From Simplicispira sedimenti (lineage in GTDB: Bacteria; Pseudomonadota; Gammaproteobacteria; Burkholderiales; Burkholderiaceae_C): a stretch of 64,000 bases of DNA. Each line of letters starts with the position of its first letter. Positions within the stretch are counted from its first letter, which is position 1. The notes beneath the pieces were generated by a model, which was not told where the DNA came from, made no database searches, and saw only the letters and a list, made by a program, of their open reading frames with translations. The position numbers were made by a program, and so were the translations under genes. The stretch spans positions 12,663 through 76,662 of the forward strand of contig NZ_JAKVIJ010000015.1 in NCBI RefSeq assembly GCF_022760965.1, in the 5' to 3' direction. This document shows, piece after piece, positions 8,311 to 15,789 of this stretch.

Positions 8311-9966
8311 TCAGGCTTTGGTGGCCTTCTGGTGCTCGACGGCCGCCTTGATGAAGGCGTTGAACAGCGGGTGGCCGTTCCATGGGGTGGACTTGAACTC
8401 GGGGTGGAACTGCACGCCGATGTACCAGGGGTGCACGCTGTGCGGCAGCTCGACGATCTCGGTCAGGTGCTCGCGCTGCGTCAGCGCCGAGATCACCAGG
8501 CCCGCCTTGCGCAACGGGTCGAGGTAGTTCACGTTGGCTTCGTAGCGGTGGCGGTGGCGCTCGGTCACCACGTCGCCGTAGATGCTGTGGGCCAGCGTGC
8601 CTGGCTGCACGTCGGAGCTTTGCGCGCCCAGGCGCATCGTTCCGCCCAGATCGGAGCTGGCGTCGCGCTTCTGGATGCTGCCGTCCGCATCCTTCCATTC
8701 GGTGATGAGGGCGATGACGGGGTGCTTGCAGTCCGGGTCGAACTCGGTGCTGTTGGCGCCTTCGAGGCCCGCCACGTGGCGCGCGTATTCGATGGTGGCC
8801 ACCTGCATGCCCAGGCAAATGCCCAGGTAGGGCACCTTGTGCTCGCGCGCATAGCGGGCGGTGTTGATCTTGCCTTCCACGCCGCGCTGGCCGAAGCCGC
8901 CGGGCACCAGGATGGCGTCGTAACGGGCCAGCTTCTCTGCGGCGTCCGGGCCTTCCATGGTTTCTGAATCGACATGGTCGATCTTCACGCGCACATGGTT
9001 CTGCATGCCGGCGTGGCGCAGCGCCTCGTTGACCGACTTGTAGCTGTCGGACAGATCGACGTATTTGCCGACCATGGCGATGGTGACCTCGCCCTGTGGG
9101 TGCTCGGTCTCATGCACCAGCGCGTCCCAGCGCTTGAGGCTGGTGGGCGGGGTGTTCAGGCGCAGCTTGTCGCAGATCAGGCCGTCCAGGCCCTGCTCGT
9201 GCAGCATGCGCGGCACCTTGTAGATGGTGTCCACGTCCCACATGCTGATCACGCCCCATTCGGGCACGTTGGTGAACAACGAGATCTTGCCGCGCTCGTC
9301 TTCAGGAATGCGGCGGTCGGCACGGCACAGCAGCGCGTCGGGCTGGATGCCGATTTCGCGCAGCTTCTGCACCGTGTGCTGCGTGGGCTTGGTCTTGAGC
9401 TCGCCGGCAGCCGCGATGAAGGGCACGTAGGTCAGGTGCACGAAGGCGGCGTTGTTCGGGCCCAGCTTGAGGCTGAGCTGGCGCACGGCTTCGAGGAAGG
9501 GGAGCGATTCGATGTCGCCCACGGTGCCGCCGATTTCGACGATGGCCACGTCCACGGCATCGTCGGTGCCTACACCGGCGCCGCGCTTGATGTATTCCTG
9601 GATCTCGTTGGTGACGTGCGGGATCACCTGCACCGTCTTGCCGAGGTAGTCGCCCCGGCGTTCCTTCTCCAGCACCGACTGGTAGATGCGGCCGGTGGTG
9701 AAGTTGTTGGCCTTCTTCATGCGCGTTTCGATGAAACGCTCGTAGTGGCCGAGGTCGAGGTCGGTTTCGGCGCCGTCGTCCGTCACGAACACTTCGCCGT
9801 GTTGGAACGGGGACATGGTGCCCGGGTCCACGTTGATGTACGGGTCGAGCTTGATGAGGGTGACTTTGAGGCCGCGCGATTCGAGGATCGCGGCAAGGGA
9901 GGCTGAGGCGATTCCCTTGCCCAGGGAAGACACCACACCGCCGGTGACGAAGACAAATTTGGTCAT
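8311..9966 (-). CDS. pyrG: CTP synthase
   Basis: CTP synthase aminates UTP to CTP using glutamine and ATP. The 551-aa product has the N-terminal synthetase domain (starting MTKFVFVTGGVVSSLGKGI, residues about 1-270) and a C-terminal class I glutamine amidotransferase domain (about 290-545). The nucleophile cysteine is in GICLGMQ and the catalytic His/Glu lie in FHPEFKS near the end. It is the first gene of a leftward cluster (pyrG-kdsA-DUF1330-eno-ftsB). A perfect TATAAT on the minus strand lies 28 bp before the start. The gene is divergent from coaBC, 101 bp away. Confidence 0.98.
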   Translation of the reverse strand: MTKFVFVTGGVVSSLGKGIASASLAAILESRGLKVTLIKLDPYINVDPGTMSPFQHGEVFVTDDGAETDLDLGHYERFIETRMKKANNFTTGRIYQSVLEKERRGDYLGKTVQVIPHVTNEIQEYIKRGAGVGTDDAVDVAIVEIGGTVGDIESLPFLEAVRQLSLKLGPNNAAFVHLTYVPFIAAAGELKTKPTQHTVQKLREIGIQPDALLCRADRRIPEDERGKISLFTNVPEWGVISMWDVDTIYKVPRMLHEQGLDGLICDKLRLNTPPTSLKRWDALVHETEHPQGEVTIAMVGKYVDLSDSYKSVNEALRHAGMQNHVRVKIDHVDSETMEGPDAAEKLARYDAILVPGGFGQRGVEGKINTARYAREHKVPYLGICLGMQVATIEYARHVAGLEGANSTEFDPDCKHPVIALITEWKDADGSIQKRDASSDLGGTMRLGAQSSDVQPGTLAHSIYGDVVTERHRHRYEANVNYLDPLRKAGLVISALTQREHLTEIVELPHSVHPWYIGVQFHPEFKSTPWNGHPLFNAFIKAAVEHQKATKA

Positions 9967-9993
9967 GTCTTTTTAAGGTGGTGGGAAATTGGG

Positions 9994-9999
9994 ATTATA
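9994..9999 (-). promoter_or_regulatory. Probable -10 element for pyrG
   Basis: The minus strand reads TATAAT here, a perfect sigma-70 -10 hexamer 28 bp before the pyrG start. No good -35 match lies 16-18 bp upstream, so the promoter may need an activator or be weak. Confidence 0.5.
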
Positions 10000-10067
10000 G
10001 AGGGCGGCCCCGTCCTGCCATCGTCCGCGTGCCGTGAGTGGGGGTTCTGTCTGCTAAATTGCGGCCC

Positions 10068-11279
10068 ATGAAAGAGCTTGCCGGCAAACACATCGTCCTG
10101 GGCCTCAGTGGAGGCGTAGCCTGTTACAAATCGGCGGAGCTGTGCCGTGCCCTCATCAAGGAGGGGGCCACCGTGCAGGTGGTGATGACCGAGGCGGCCG
10201 CCCAGTTCATCACGCCCGTGACCATGCAGGCGCTGTCGAACCGGCCCGTGTACGGCTCGCAGTGGGATGCGCGCGAGGCCAACAACATGCCGCACATCAA
10301 CCTCTCGCGCGAGGCCGATGCCATTCTGATCGCGCCGTGCAGCGCGGACTTCATCGCCCGCCTGGCCCAGGGTCGGGCCGACGAGCTGCTGAGCCTGCTG
10401 TGCCTGGCGCGCCCGCAGGAGCGCGTGCCGTTGCTGCTGGCGCCGGCCATGAACCGCGAGATGTGGGCGCACCCGGCCACGCAGCGCAACCTGGCCCAGG
10501 TGGCGCAGGACGGCGCCACGGTGCTGGCCGTGGGCAACGGCGACCAGGCCTGCGGCGAGACCGGCGACGGCCGCATGCTCGAACCGGCGGAGCTGCTGGA
10601 GGAGGTGATCGCCTTCTTCACGCCCAAGTTGCTGGCGGGGCAGAAGGTGCTGGTCACGGCGGGGCCCACGTTCGAGGCCATCGACCCGGTGCGCGGCATC
10701 ACCAACCATTCGAGCGGCAAGATGGGCTTTGCCATCGCCCGCGCGGCCCGCGAGGCTGGCGCCGAGGTCACGCTGGTGGCGGGCCCCGTGCACCTGCCCA
10801 CGCCGCGCGGCGTGCAGCGCGTGAACGTACGTTCTGCGCAGGAAATGCTTGCGGCGACCGAGCCACGGGCGCAGTCAGCTACTGTTTTCATAGCAACCGC
10901 GGCGGTGGCTGATTGGCGCCCGGCCACGCAGGCCGAGCAGAAGATCAAGAAGGACGGCTCGGGACAGACCCCCGTGCTGGGCTTCGTCGAGACCCCGGAC
11001 ATCCTGGCCACGGTGGCGCAGTCGCCGCGCGCACGCGCAGGCAGCCTGTTCTGCGTCGGTTTCGCGGCCGAGAGCCACGACCTGCTCGCGCACGCCAGCG
11101 CCAAGCGCGAACGCAAGGGCGTGCCGCTGCTGGTGGGCAACATCGGCCCGGCGACGTTTGGTCAGGACGACAATGCGCTGCTGCTGGTCGATGCCACGGG
11201 GCACCGCGAACTGCCCCATGCCAGTAAGCGCACGCTGGCGCGCCAGTTGGTTGCGGAGATTGCCCAACGATTGCCCTGA
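10068..11279 (+). CDS. coaBC: Bifunctional phosphopantothenoylcysteine decarboxylase/phosphopantothenate-cysteine ligase
   Basis: CoaBC carries out two consecutive steps of coenzyme A synthesis. The product is 403 aa. The N-terminal flavin-dependent decarboxylase (CoaC, about 1-185) starts GKHIVLGLSGGVACYKSAEL and has PAMNREMW. The C-terminal CTP-dependent ligase (CoaB) shows ITNHSSGKMG and AAVADWRP with the later KIKKDG. The start at 10068 (MKELAGKHI) fits family members better than one 10 codons upstream. Codons around 10869-10897 carry a copy of the family I repeat core, encoding QSATVFIA without breaking the frame. It begins a rightward group with a membrane protein and dut. Confidence 0.96.
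   Translation: MKELAGKHIVLGLSGGVACYKSAELCRALIKEGATVQVVMTEAAAQFITPVTMQALSNRPVYGSQWDAREANNMPHINLSREADAILIAPCSADFIARLAQGRADELLSLLCLARPQERVPLLLAPAMNREMWAHPATQRNLAQVAQDGATVLAVGNGDQACGETGDGRMLEPAELLEEVIAFFTPKLLAGQKVLVTAGPTFEAIDPVRGITNHSSGKMGFAIARAAREAGAEVTLVAGPVHLPTPRGVQRVNVRSAQEMLAATEPRAQSATVFIATAAVADWRPATQAEQKIKKDGSGQTPVLGFVETPDILATVAQSPRARAGSLFCVGFAAESHDLLAHASAKRERKGVPLLVGNIGPATFGQDDNALLLVDATGHRELPHASKRTLARQLVAEIAQRLP
10868..10900 (+). repeat. Family I repeat core inside coaBC, copy R2
   Basis: The segment GCTACTGTTTTCATAGC is a slightly diverged match to the family I core GCTATnnnTTTGATAGC. It lies in frame within the CoaB domain, just before the conserved AAVADWRP motif. Only the core is recognisable, so convergence cannot be excluded. 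Confidence 0.45.
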
Positions 11280-11309
11280 GCCCCTTGTGGGTTCGACAGG
11301 AGGCAGACC

Positions 11310-11807
11310 ATGTCCATTGCACCCAAGCCCGAATGGGATACCCCGCCCCACGGCGACTTTGCTGCCTATGTGGAGCGGCTCAGCGGTGCAGTGCCTGGTG
11401 CTCAGTCCGCAGGGCGTTTGCTGCAGGCTTCCAGTCCGGCCACGCGGCCAAATCCCAAGGCTGGGCCGGGCAAGCGTACGGAGGCCGTGGGTGCTGTGCA
11501 GGGCAAGGCTGTGGCGCCCGGACCGTACTCGGTGTGGGAGCCTTTGTCCCGAGTCGTGCGTGCGGTGCGCGGTGTGCTGCTGCTGTCGGTGGTGGTGCAG
11601 GTGCTGATGCTCTTCGTGCTGGAACAGGGCTCCTGGTGGGGGCTGTTTGCCACGGCCTTCGTATGGTGGGGCCTGGGCCGGGTGGCGAGCATGGTGCGCA
11701 CCGTCCTGACGCTGCCAGGGGTTGCGAACGCAGACCAAGGCCTAGCGCAACTCAAGAAACAGCTGGCCGATCTGGCGCAGCAAAAGAACGCAGGAAAACG
11801 CAAGTGA
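11310..11807 (+). CDS. Uncharacterised membrane protein between coaBC and dut
   Basis: This 165-aa protein is not recognised. It has a Pro/Gly/Ala-rich N-terminal region (about 1-70), then two membrane segments (about 85-105, VLLLSVVVQVLMLFVLEQG, and about 108-128, WWGLFATAFVWWGLG), and a charged helical C-terminus (QLKKQLADLAQQKNAGKRK). The gene has an AGGAGG-like site before ATG 11310. Its TGA overlaps the dut GTG by 3 bases, so the two are translationally coupled. The coaBC-dut context is conserved in many proteobacteria, with this kind of extra gene a lineage-specific addition. Function unknown. Confidence 0.8.
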   Translation: MSIAPKPEWDTPPHGDFAAYVERLSGAVPGAQSAGRLLQASSPATRPNPKAGPGKRTEAVGAVQGKAVAPGPYSVWEPLSRVVRAVRGVLLLSVVVQVLMLFVLEQGSWWGLFATAFVWWGLGRVASMVRTVLTLPGVANADQGLAQLKKQLADLAQQKNAGKRK

Positions 11808-12253
11808 AGATTGACGTCAAGATACTGGATCCGCGCATGGCGGAGCAACTCCCCGCCTACGCCACGCCCGGCAGCGCCGGGCTCGACCTGCGGGCCTGCC
11901 TGGATGCGCCGCTCACGCTGGAACCCAACGCCTGGCATCTGGTGCCCACGGGCATTGCCATCCACCTGTGCGACCCGGGCTACGCGGCGTTGATCCTCCC
12001 GCGCTCTGGCCTGGGCCACAAGCATGGCATTGTGCTGGGCAATCTGGTGGGTCTGATCGACAGTGACTACCAGGGGCAACTCATGGTCAGCGCCTGGAAC
12101 CGCAGCGACCAGGCCTTCACCATCGAGCCCATGGAGCGCCTGGCGCAAATGGTCATCGTGCCGGTGGTCCAGGCCCAGTTCAACGTGGTCAGCGAGTTTT
12201 CCCAATCCAGCGCGCGTGGCGAGGGGGGCTACGGCTCCACCGGTTCGCGTTGA
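11804..12253 (+). CDS. dut: dUTP diphosphatase (dUTPase)
   Basis: Dut hydrolyses dUTP to dUMP, keeping uracil out of DNA and feeding thymidylate synthesis. The 149-aa product is a normal trimeric dUTPase. It shows the five motifs: PGSAGLDLRA, LILPRSGLGHKHGI, GLIDSDYQGQL, RLAQMVIVPV and the glycine-rich C-terminal arm RGEGGYGSTG. The start is GTG 11804, read as MKIDVKILDPR as in E. coli. The start overlaps the stop of the preceding membrane protein gene. Confidence 0.97.
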   Translation: MKIDVKILDPRMAEQLPAYATPGSAGLDLRACLDAPLTLEPNAWHLVPTGIAIHLCDPGYAALILPRSGLGHKHGIVLGNLVGLIDSDYQGQLMVSAWNRSDQAFTIEPMERLAQMVIVPVVQAQFNVVSEFSQSSARGEGGYGSTGSR

Positions 12254-12395
12254 ACATCGGCGCCTGTAGGACGGTTCGTACGGCGGGGTGGGGCGGCTTC
12301 TTACGGGCAGTCCGGCTGTCGCCCGGCAGTGGGGTGTGGCTGGACAGGCGTTCAATGGTTGTATTGACAGTCCATTCTTTCACTAGGAGGTTCGC

Positions 12396-12896
12396 TTGAA
12401 TCAACCCCACAACCATCGGCGTGCGCGCGCCAGCGCGCTTGTCTGCGCAGCTGTCGCGGTCGGGCTCTTGTCTGCTTGCGCGCACCAGCGCCCGGCCCCG
12501 CAGGCTTACCCTCAAGGGACCTATCAAGGCGGTTACCCGGCGCATGCACCAGCCGCTACGGAGTATGGGCGTGTCACCCACATTCAGTGGCTGCAGGGCT
12601 ATCACCAGGGGCAGTCCACCGGGGCTGGCGCTGTCATTGGTGCCGTGGTCGGTGGCCTGATTGGCAACCAGGTCGGCAAGGGCAGTGGCCGCGCCGCTGC
12701 CACGGCCGTGGGCGTGGTGGGCGGGGCGGTGGCTGGCAACGCCATTGAAGAGCGCAATCAGTCTGCCCAGGGGGCCTACCGCATCACCATCCGGCTCGAC
12801 CGCGGTGGGCAGCGGGTGTATGACGTGCCTTCCGTCGGCGACTTGCGCGTGGGCGATCCCGTGCGCATGGTCAATGGCCAGATATCGCGCTATTGA
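12396..12896 (+). CDS. Glycine-zipper 2TM outer-membrane lipoprotein
   Basis: A 166-aa predicted lipoprotein. The signal peptide ends in the lipobox LLSAC, so Cys28 is the lipidated residue. A glycine-zipper segment (about 75-118, GAVIGAVVGGLIGNQVGKG and GVVGGAVAGNAIE) is typical of the SlyB/OsmB/Rcs-associated 2TM lipoproteins. A conserved C-terminal domain follows (ITIRLDRGGQRVYDVP...GDPVRMVNGQI). The start is TTG 12396, supported by a perfect AGGAGG at 12385-12390. A paralogous zipper protein lies at 55531-56175 with a near-identical motif. Role in envelope integrity is inferred from the family. Confidence 0.85.
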   Translation: MNQPHNHRRARASALVCAAVAVGLLSACAHQRPAPQAYPQGTYQGGYPAHAPAATEYGRVTHIQWLQGYHQGQSTGAGAVIGAVVGGLIGNQVGKGSGRAAATAVGVVGGAVAGNAIEERNQSAQGAYRITIRLDRGGQRVYDVPSVGDLRVGDPVRMVNGQISRY

Positions 12897-12935
12897 GCCG
12901 GGGTCAGACCGGTGCTGGATTGCCCGTGGTCTGGT

Positions 12936-13460
12936 TCAGTGCAGTGATGCACTGCCCGGTGCCTGAGGCTGTACGCGAAAGAACCCGGTGCCTGCGGTGC
13001 CGCGCCCGACTTCATCCACCGTGGCTTCCCGTATGGCACACACTTTCAGTTGGAGGCGCAGGGCGATGCCCGCCAGGGGATGGTTTCCGTCGAGTACCAT
13101 GTGCTCGGGGTAGATTTCGCTGATGGTGTACAGCACATCGCGCGGCGCATCGGCATTGCAGCCCGCAGGCAGGGCGTGGCCCTCAATGGTCATGCCTTCT
13201 TCAAGGCTGTCCGGAAACAGTGAGCGCGGCTCCAGAAACAGCAGCTGATCCTGGTAGTCGCCAAACGCATCCTCCGGCTCCAGGTGCAGTGCCAGCGTAT
13301 CGCCCACGCGGTGGCCCTGCAGTGCTTCCTCGATGCGCGCGAGCAGATCGTTGCCGCCCACCAGAAACTCAACTGGATCGTCGAGTACGTCCAGCTCTTC
13401 GCCGAGGGTGTCCTTGAGCACCCAAGTCAGCGCCACTACACATTGATGTTTGATTTCCAT
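12936..13460 (-). CDS. SlyD-like FKBP-type peptidyl-prolyl cis-trans isomerase
   Basis: A 174-aa cytoplasmic prolyl isomerase/chaperone. The FKBP core (VEFLVGGNDLLARIEEALQG), the inserted flap domain (DSLEEGMTIEG...YTISEIYPEHMVLDGNHPLAG) and the return to FKBP (LRLQLKVCAIREAT) match the SlyD architecture. The His/Cys-rich metal-binding tail of E. coli SlyD is missing; the tail is only about 25 residues and not His-rich. A nickel-delivery role is therefore less likely. The start at 13460 (MEIKHQ) fits family members; ten more codons are open upstream. It is divergent from an unknown gene to the right. Confidence 0.88.
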   Translation of the reverse strand: MEIKHQCVVALTWVLKDTLGEELDVLDDPVEFLVGGNDLLARIEEALQGHRVGDTLALHLEPEDAFGDYQDQLLFLEPRSLFPDSLEEGMTIEGHALPAGCNADAPRDVLYTISEIYPEHMVLDGNHPLAGIALRLQLKVCAIREATVDEVGRGTAGTGFFRVQPQAPGSASLH

Positions 13461-13504
13461 ACGAGAATTGTCGCAGTTTGGCCCATCCATGCCCGGAGTG
13501 CACC

Positions 13505-14029
13505 ATGACCATCGATCCGCAGCCCCCCCAAAGCAACGCAGTACAGACGCTCCCGGAGGGGCGTTTCAGTGGGCGCGAGGCCTTTCAGCAGTTGGTGCGC
13601 GATGCGCTGGCAACCGCTGCCCGCGAGGGTTGGCGCGAGATCATCCTGAGCGATGCCGATTTTCATGACTGGCCGCTGGGTGAGCGTGCGGTGGTCGAAT
13701 CGCTGCAGGAATGGGCCCGTGGCGGCAGACGCCTCACCTTTCTGGCCTGCAACTACAACGAGGTGATTCGACGCCACGCCCGGTTGGTGCGATGGCGTAC
13801 CACCTGGGACCACATCCTGACTTGCCGCGCCTGCCCAGCGGCCGACCCTTTGGACATTCCCAGCGCCATCTGGTCCCCGCAGTGGGTTCTTCATCGTCTG
13901 GACCCCGACCGCTGTGCGGGTGTGACGGGAACAGAGCCCTCGCGCCGGGTGCTGCTGCAAGAGGTGTTGGGGGAGTGGGTGCGCAGCAAGAGTGCTCCGG
14001 GATTTCCGGCGACCACCCTGGGGCTGTGA
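13505..14029 (+). CDS. Uncharacterised protein, divergent from the SlyD-like gene
   Basis: This 174-aa protein is not recognised. No signal peptide or membrane segment is evident. It has a helical N-terminal half (FSGREAFQQLVRDALATAAREGW) followed by EIILSDADFHDWPLGERAVVESLQEWARG and a Trp/Arg-rich centre (RRHARLVRWRTTWDHILTCRACP). The spaced Asp/His/Trp residues in LSDADFHDWPLG could form a ligand site, but this is a guess. A GGAG at 13495-13498 supports the ATG at 13505. Base composition is like the neighbours. Function unknown. Confidence 0.8.
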   Translation: MTIDPQPPQSNAVQTLPEGRFSGREAFQQLVRDALATAAREGWREIILSDADFHDWPLGERAVVESLQEWARGGRRLTFLACNYNEVIRRHARLVRWRTTWDHILTCRACPAADPLDIPSAIWSPQWVLHRLDPDRCAGVTGTEPSRRVLLQEVLGEWVRSKSAPGFPATTLGL

Positions 14030-14269
14030 GTCCGTGGTTTGTGTGGAAATCATGTCAACCATGTCAGGCCGCCGTCAGTTATAGGCAATGCAGCCCAGGG
14101 TGTATGCGGATTGGTGTTTTTCACTATTGACGAATTCGCAATACAATCGCCAGCTGATTTTTTGATAGCGCTTTGGCCTGTATCAACGTACTGCCAAAGC
14201 AAATTTTGGCTGAAATCAGTCGAAATACCTGATCTTCGTTTTTTTGACCCTCCTCAAGGAAAACCTGAA

Positions 14270-14512
14270 ATGAACAAGTCCCTCGTCATCGCTTCCCTGA
14301 TCGCTGCTGCCGCCCTGGCTGCCTGTGGCAAGAAGGAAGAGCCGGCACCTGCTCCCGCGCCCGCACCTGCTGCCGCTCCTGCAGCACCGGCCGCTCCTGC
14401 CGTCGAGGCCGCTTCCGCTGCTGCAGAAGCAGCTTCTGCACCTGCCGCCGCTCCTGCAGCATCCGAGGCAGCACCGGCTGCTCCCGCAGCAGCTTCCGAA
14501 GCCGCCAAGTAA
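14270..14512 (+). CDS. Small alanine/proline-rich lipoprotein
   Basis: An 80-aa predicted lipoprotein. The signal peptide (MNKSLVIASLIAAAALAAC) ends in lipobox LAAC, and the mature part starts CGKKEEPAPAP and is almost entirely Ala, Pro, Glu and Ser. Such low-complexity tails extend from the membrane as flexible linkers. AAGGA at 14256-14260 lies 9 bp upstream of the ATG. It has its own intrinsic terminator at 14567-14596 and about 240 bp of AT-richer upstream DNA, suggesting independent, probably high, expression. No enzymatic function is expected. Confidence 0.82.
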   Translation: MNKSLVIASLIAAAALAACGKKEEPAPAPAPAPAAAPAAPAAPAVEAASAAAEAASAPAAAPAASEAAPAAPAAASEAAK

Positions 14513-14566
14513 GCATAGACAGGTGTTTGGTACATGCCCCGACGGGTGTGTGCCGATGACACTCCA

Positions 14567-14596
14567 GCCCCGACCTTCACAGGCCGGGGCTTTTTT
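14567..14596 (+). terminator. Intrinsic terminator of the small lipoprotein gene
   Basis: A stem of ten positions (GCCCCGACCT with AGGCCGGGGC, one mismatch, loop TCAC) is followed by TTTTTT at 14591-14596. It sits 55 bp after the stop codon. Confidence 0.88.
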
Positions 14597-14634
14597 ATTG
14601 GGCGTGTCAGTGCGACGACATAGTGTGGCCAAAG

Positions 14635-14670
14635 AAAAAACCCCGCTATCGGAACGATAGCGGGGTTTTT
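14635..14670. terminator. Bidirectional intrinsic terminator between the lipoprotein gene and tRNA-Thr
   Basis: A perfect 11-bp stem (CCCCGCTATCG with CGATAGCGGGG, loop GAA) is flanked by AAAAAA on the left and TTTTTT on the right. It can end transcription on both strands, chiefly the leftward prfB-pepN-fbp-tRNA-Thr unit. Confidence 0.9.
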
Positions 14671-14682
14671 TCTTTACTGACT

Positions 14683-14758
14683 TGGTGCCGGAGAGATGAA
14701 TCGAACACCCGACCTTCTCATTACGAATGAGCTGCTCTACCGACTGAGCTACACCGGC
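14683..14758 (-). tRNA. tRNA-Thr (anticodon CGU)
   Basis: The minus strand folds into a full cloverleaf with D arm GCTC...GAGC, anticodon loop TTCGTAA and T loop TTCGATT, and CCA is encoded. The anticodon CGT decodes ACG. The acceptor stem pairs GCCGGTG with CTCCGGC and has one U-U mismatch at position 6-67. The gene begins 12 bp after the fbp stop and is probably processed from the fbp transcript or read from a promoter within fbp. Confidence 0.95.
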
Positions 14759-14770
14759 GTAAGCCTCAAA

Positions 14771-15778
14771 TTATAGCGTGGAATGGTAGCTTGTCACGCG
14801 CTCGACCTCATTTTTTGAGCCGAGGATCACGCTGACGCGTTCATGCAACTGGGTGGGCTGGATGTCGAGGATGCGCTGGCGGCCGTTGGTGGCGGCTCCG
14901 CCGGCTTGCTCGACGAGCCAGCCCATGGGGTTGGCTTCGTACAGCAGGCGCAGCTTGCCGGGCTTGTTGGGTTCGCGTTTGTCCCAGGGGTACATGAAGA
15001 TGCCGCCGCGCGTCATGATGCGGTGCACATCGGCCACCATGCTGGCGATCCAGCGCATGTTGAAGTCCTTGCCGCGCGGCCCTTCCTTGCCCTGCAGGCA
15101 TTCGTCGATGTAGCGGCGCACGGGCTCGTCCCAGTGGCGCATGTTGCTCATGTTGATGGCGAATTCCTTGGTGTCTTCGGGAATGCGCACGTTCTCCTGG
15201 GTCAGCACGAACGAACCCTGCTCGCGGTCGAGCGTGAACATGGCCACGCCGTCGCCCACGGTGAGCACCAGCGTGGTCTGCGGGCCGTAGACGCAGTAGC
15301 CCGCGGCCACCTGGTGGCTGCCGGGCTGCAGGAAGTCGCCTTCGTCCACGCCGCGGTCGTCTTCCGGCATCTTGAGCACGCTGAAGATGGTGCCGATGCT
15401 CACGTTCACATCGATGTTGGATGAACCGTCGAGGGGATCGAACAGCAGCAGGTATTCGCCCTGGGGATAGCGGTTGGGCACCACGTAGATGCCGTCCATT
15501 TCCTCGCTGGCCATGGCGGCCAGGTGGCCTCCCCATTCGTTGGCCTCGATCAGCACCTCGTTGGCGATGATGTCGAGCTTCTTCTGCATTTCGCCCTGCA
15601 CGTTTTCGCTCTCGGCGCTGCCGAGCACGCCGCCCAGGGCGCCTTTGTTGACGGCCTGGCTGATGCTCTTGCAGGCGCGGGCCACCACTTCGAGCAGCAG
15701 GCGCAGTTCAGAGGGGATGTGGCCTGCCACGCGCTGCTGTTCCACCAGGTAGCGGGTGAGGCTGATGCGTTTTGCCAT
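14771..15778 (-). CDS. fbp: Class 1 fructose-1,6-bisphosphatase
   Basis: Fbp removes the 1-phosphate from fructose 1,6-bisphosphate in gluconeogenesis. The 335-aa product is normal for class 1. The metal-binding motifs are present: the EEMDG region and the signature FDPLDGSSNIDVNVSIGTIF. The C-terminal substrate segment reads GGIFMYPWDKREPNKPGKLRLLYEANPM. An AGGAGA site precedes the ATG and lies at the end of pepN, 11 bp from its stop, so the genes are probably co-transcribed. tRNA-Thr follows closely. Confidence 0.97.
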   Translation of the reverse strand: MAKRISLTRYLVEQQRVAGHIPSELRLLLEVVARACKSISQAVNKGALGGVLGSAESENVQGEMQKKLDIIANEVLIEANEWGGHLAAMASEEMDGIYVVPNRYPQGEYLLLFDPLDGSSNIDVNVSIGTIFSVLKMPEDDRGVDEGDFLQPGSHQVAAGYCVYGPQTTLVLTVGDGVAMFTLDREQGSFVLTQENVRIPEDTKEFAINMSNMRHWDEPVRRYIDECLQGKEGPRGKDFNMRWIASMVADVHRIMTRGGIFMYPWDKREPNKPGKLRLLYEANPMGWLVEQAGGAATNGRQRILDIQPTQLHERVSVILGSKNEVERVTSYHSTL

Positions 15779-15789
15779 GCGGGTTCTCC

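Noticed and set aside
12364..12369. A TTGACA hexamer upstream of the glycine-zipper lipoprotein
   Set aside because: The matching -10 position falls on the Shine-Dalgarno sequence and start codon, so it cannot drive this gene.
14150..14180. A partial family I-like sequence (TTTTTTGATAGCGC) upstream of the small lipoprotein
   Set aside because: Only half the core matches and no inverted arms are present; this can be chance in an AT-rich leader.
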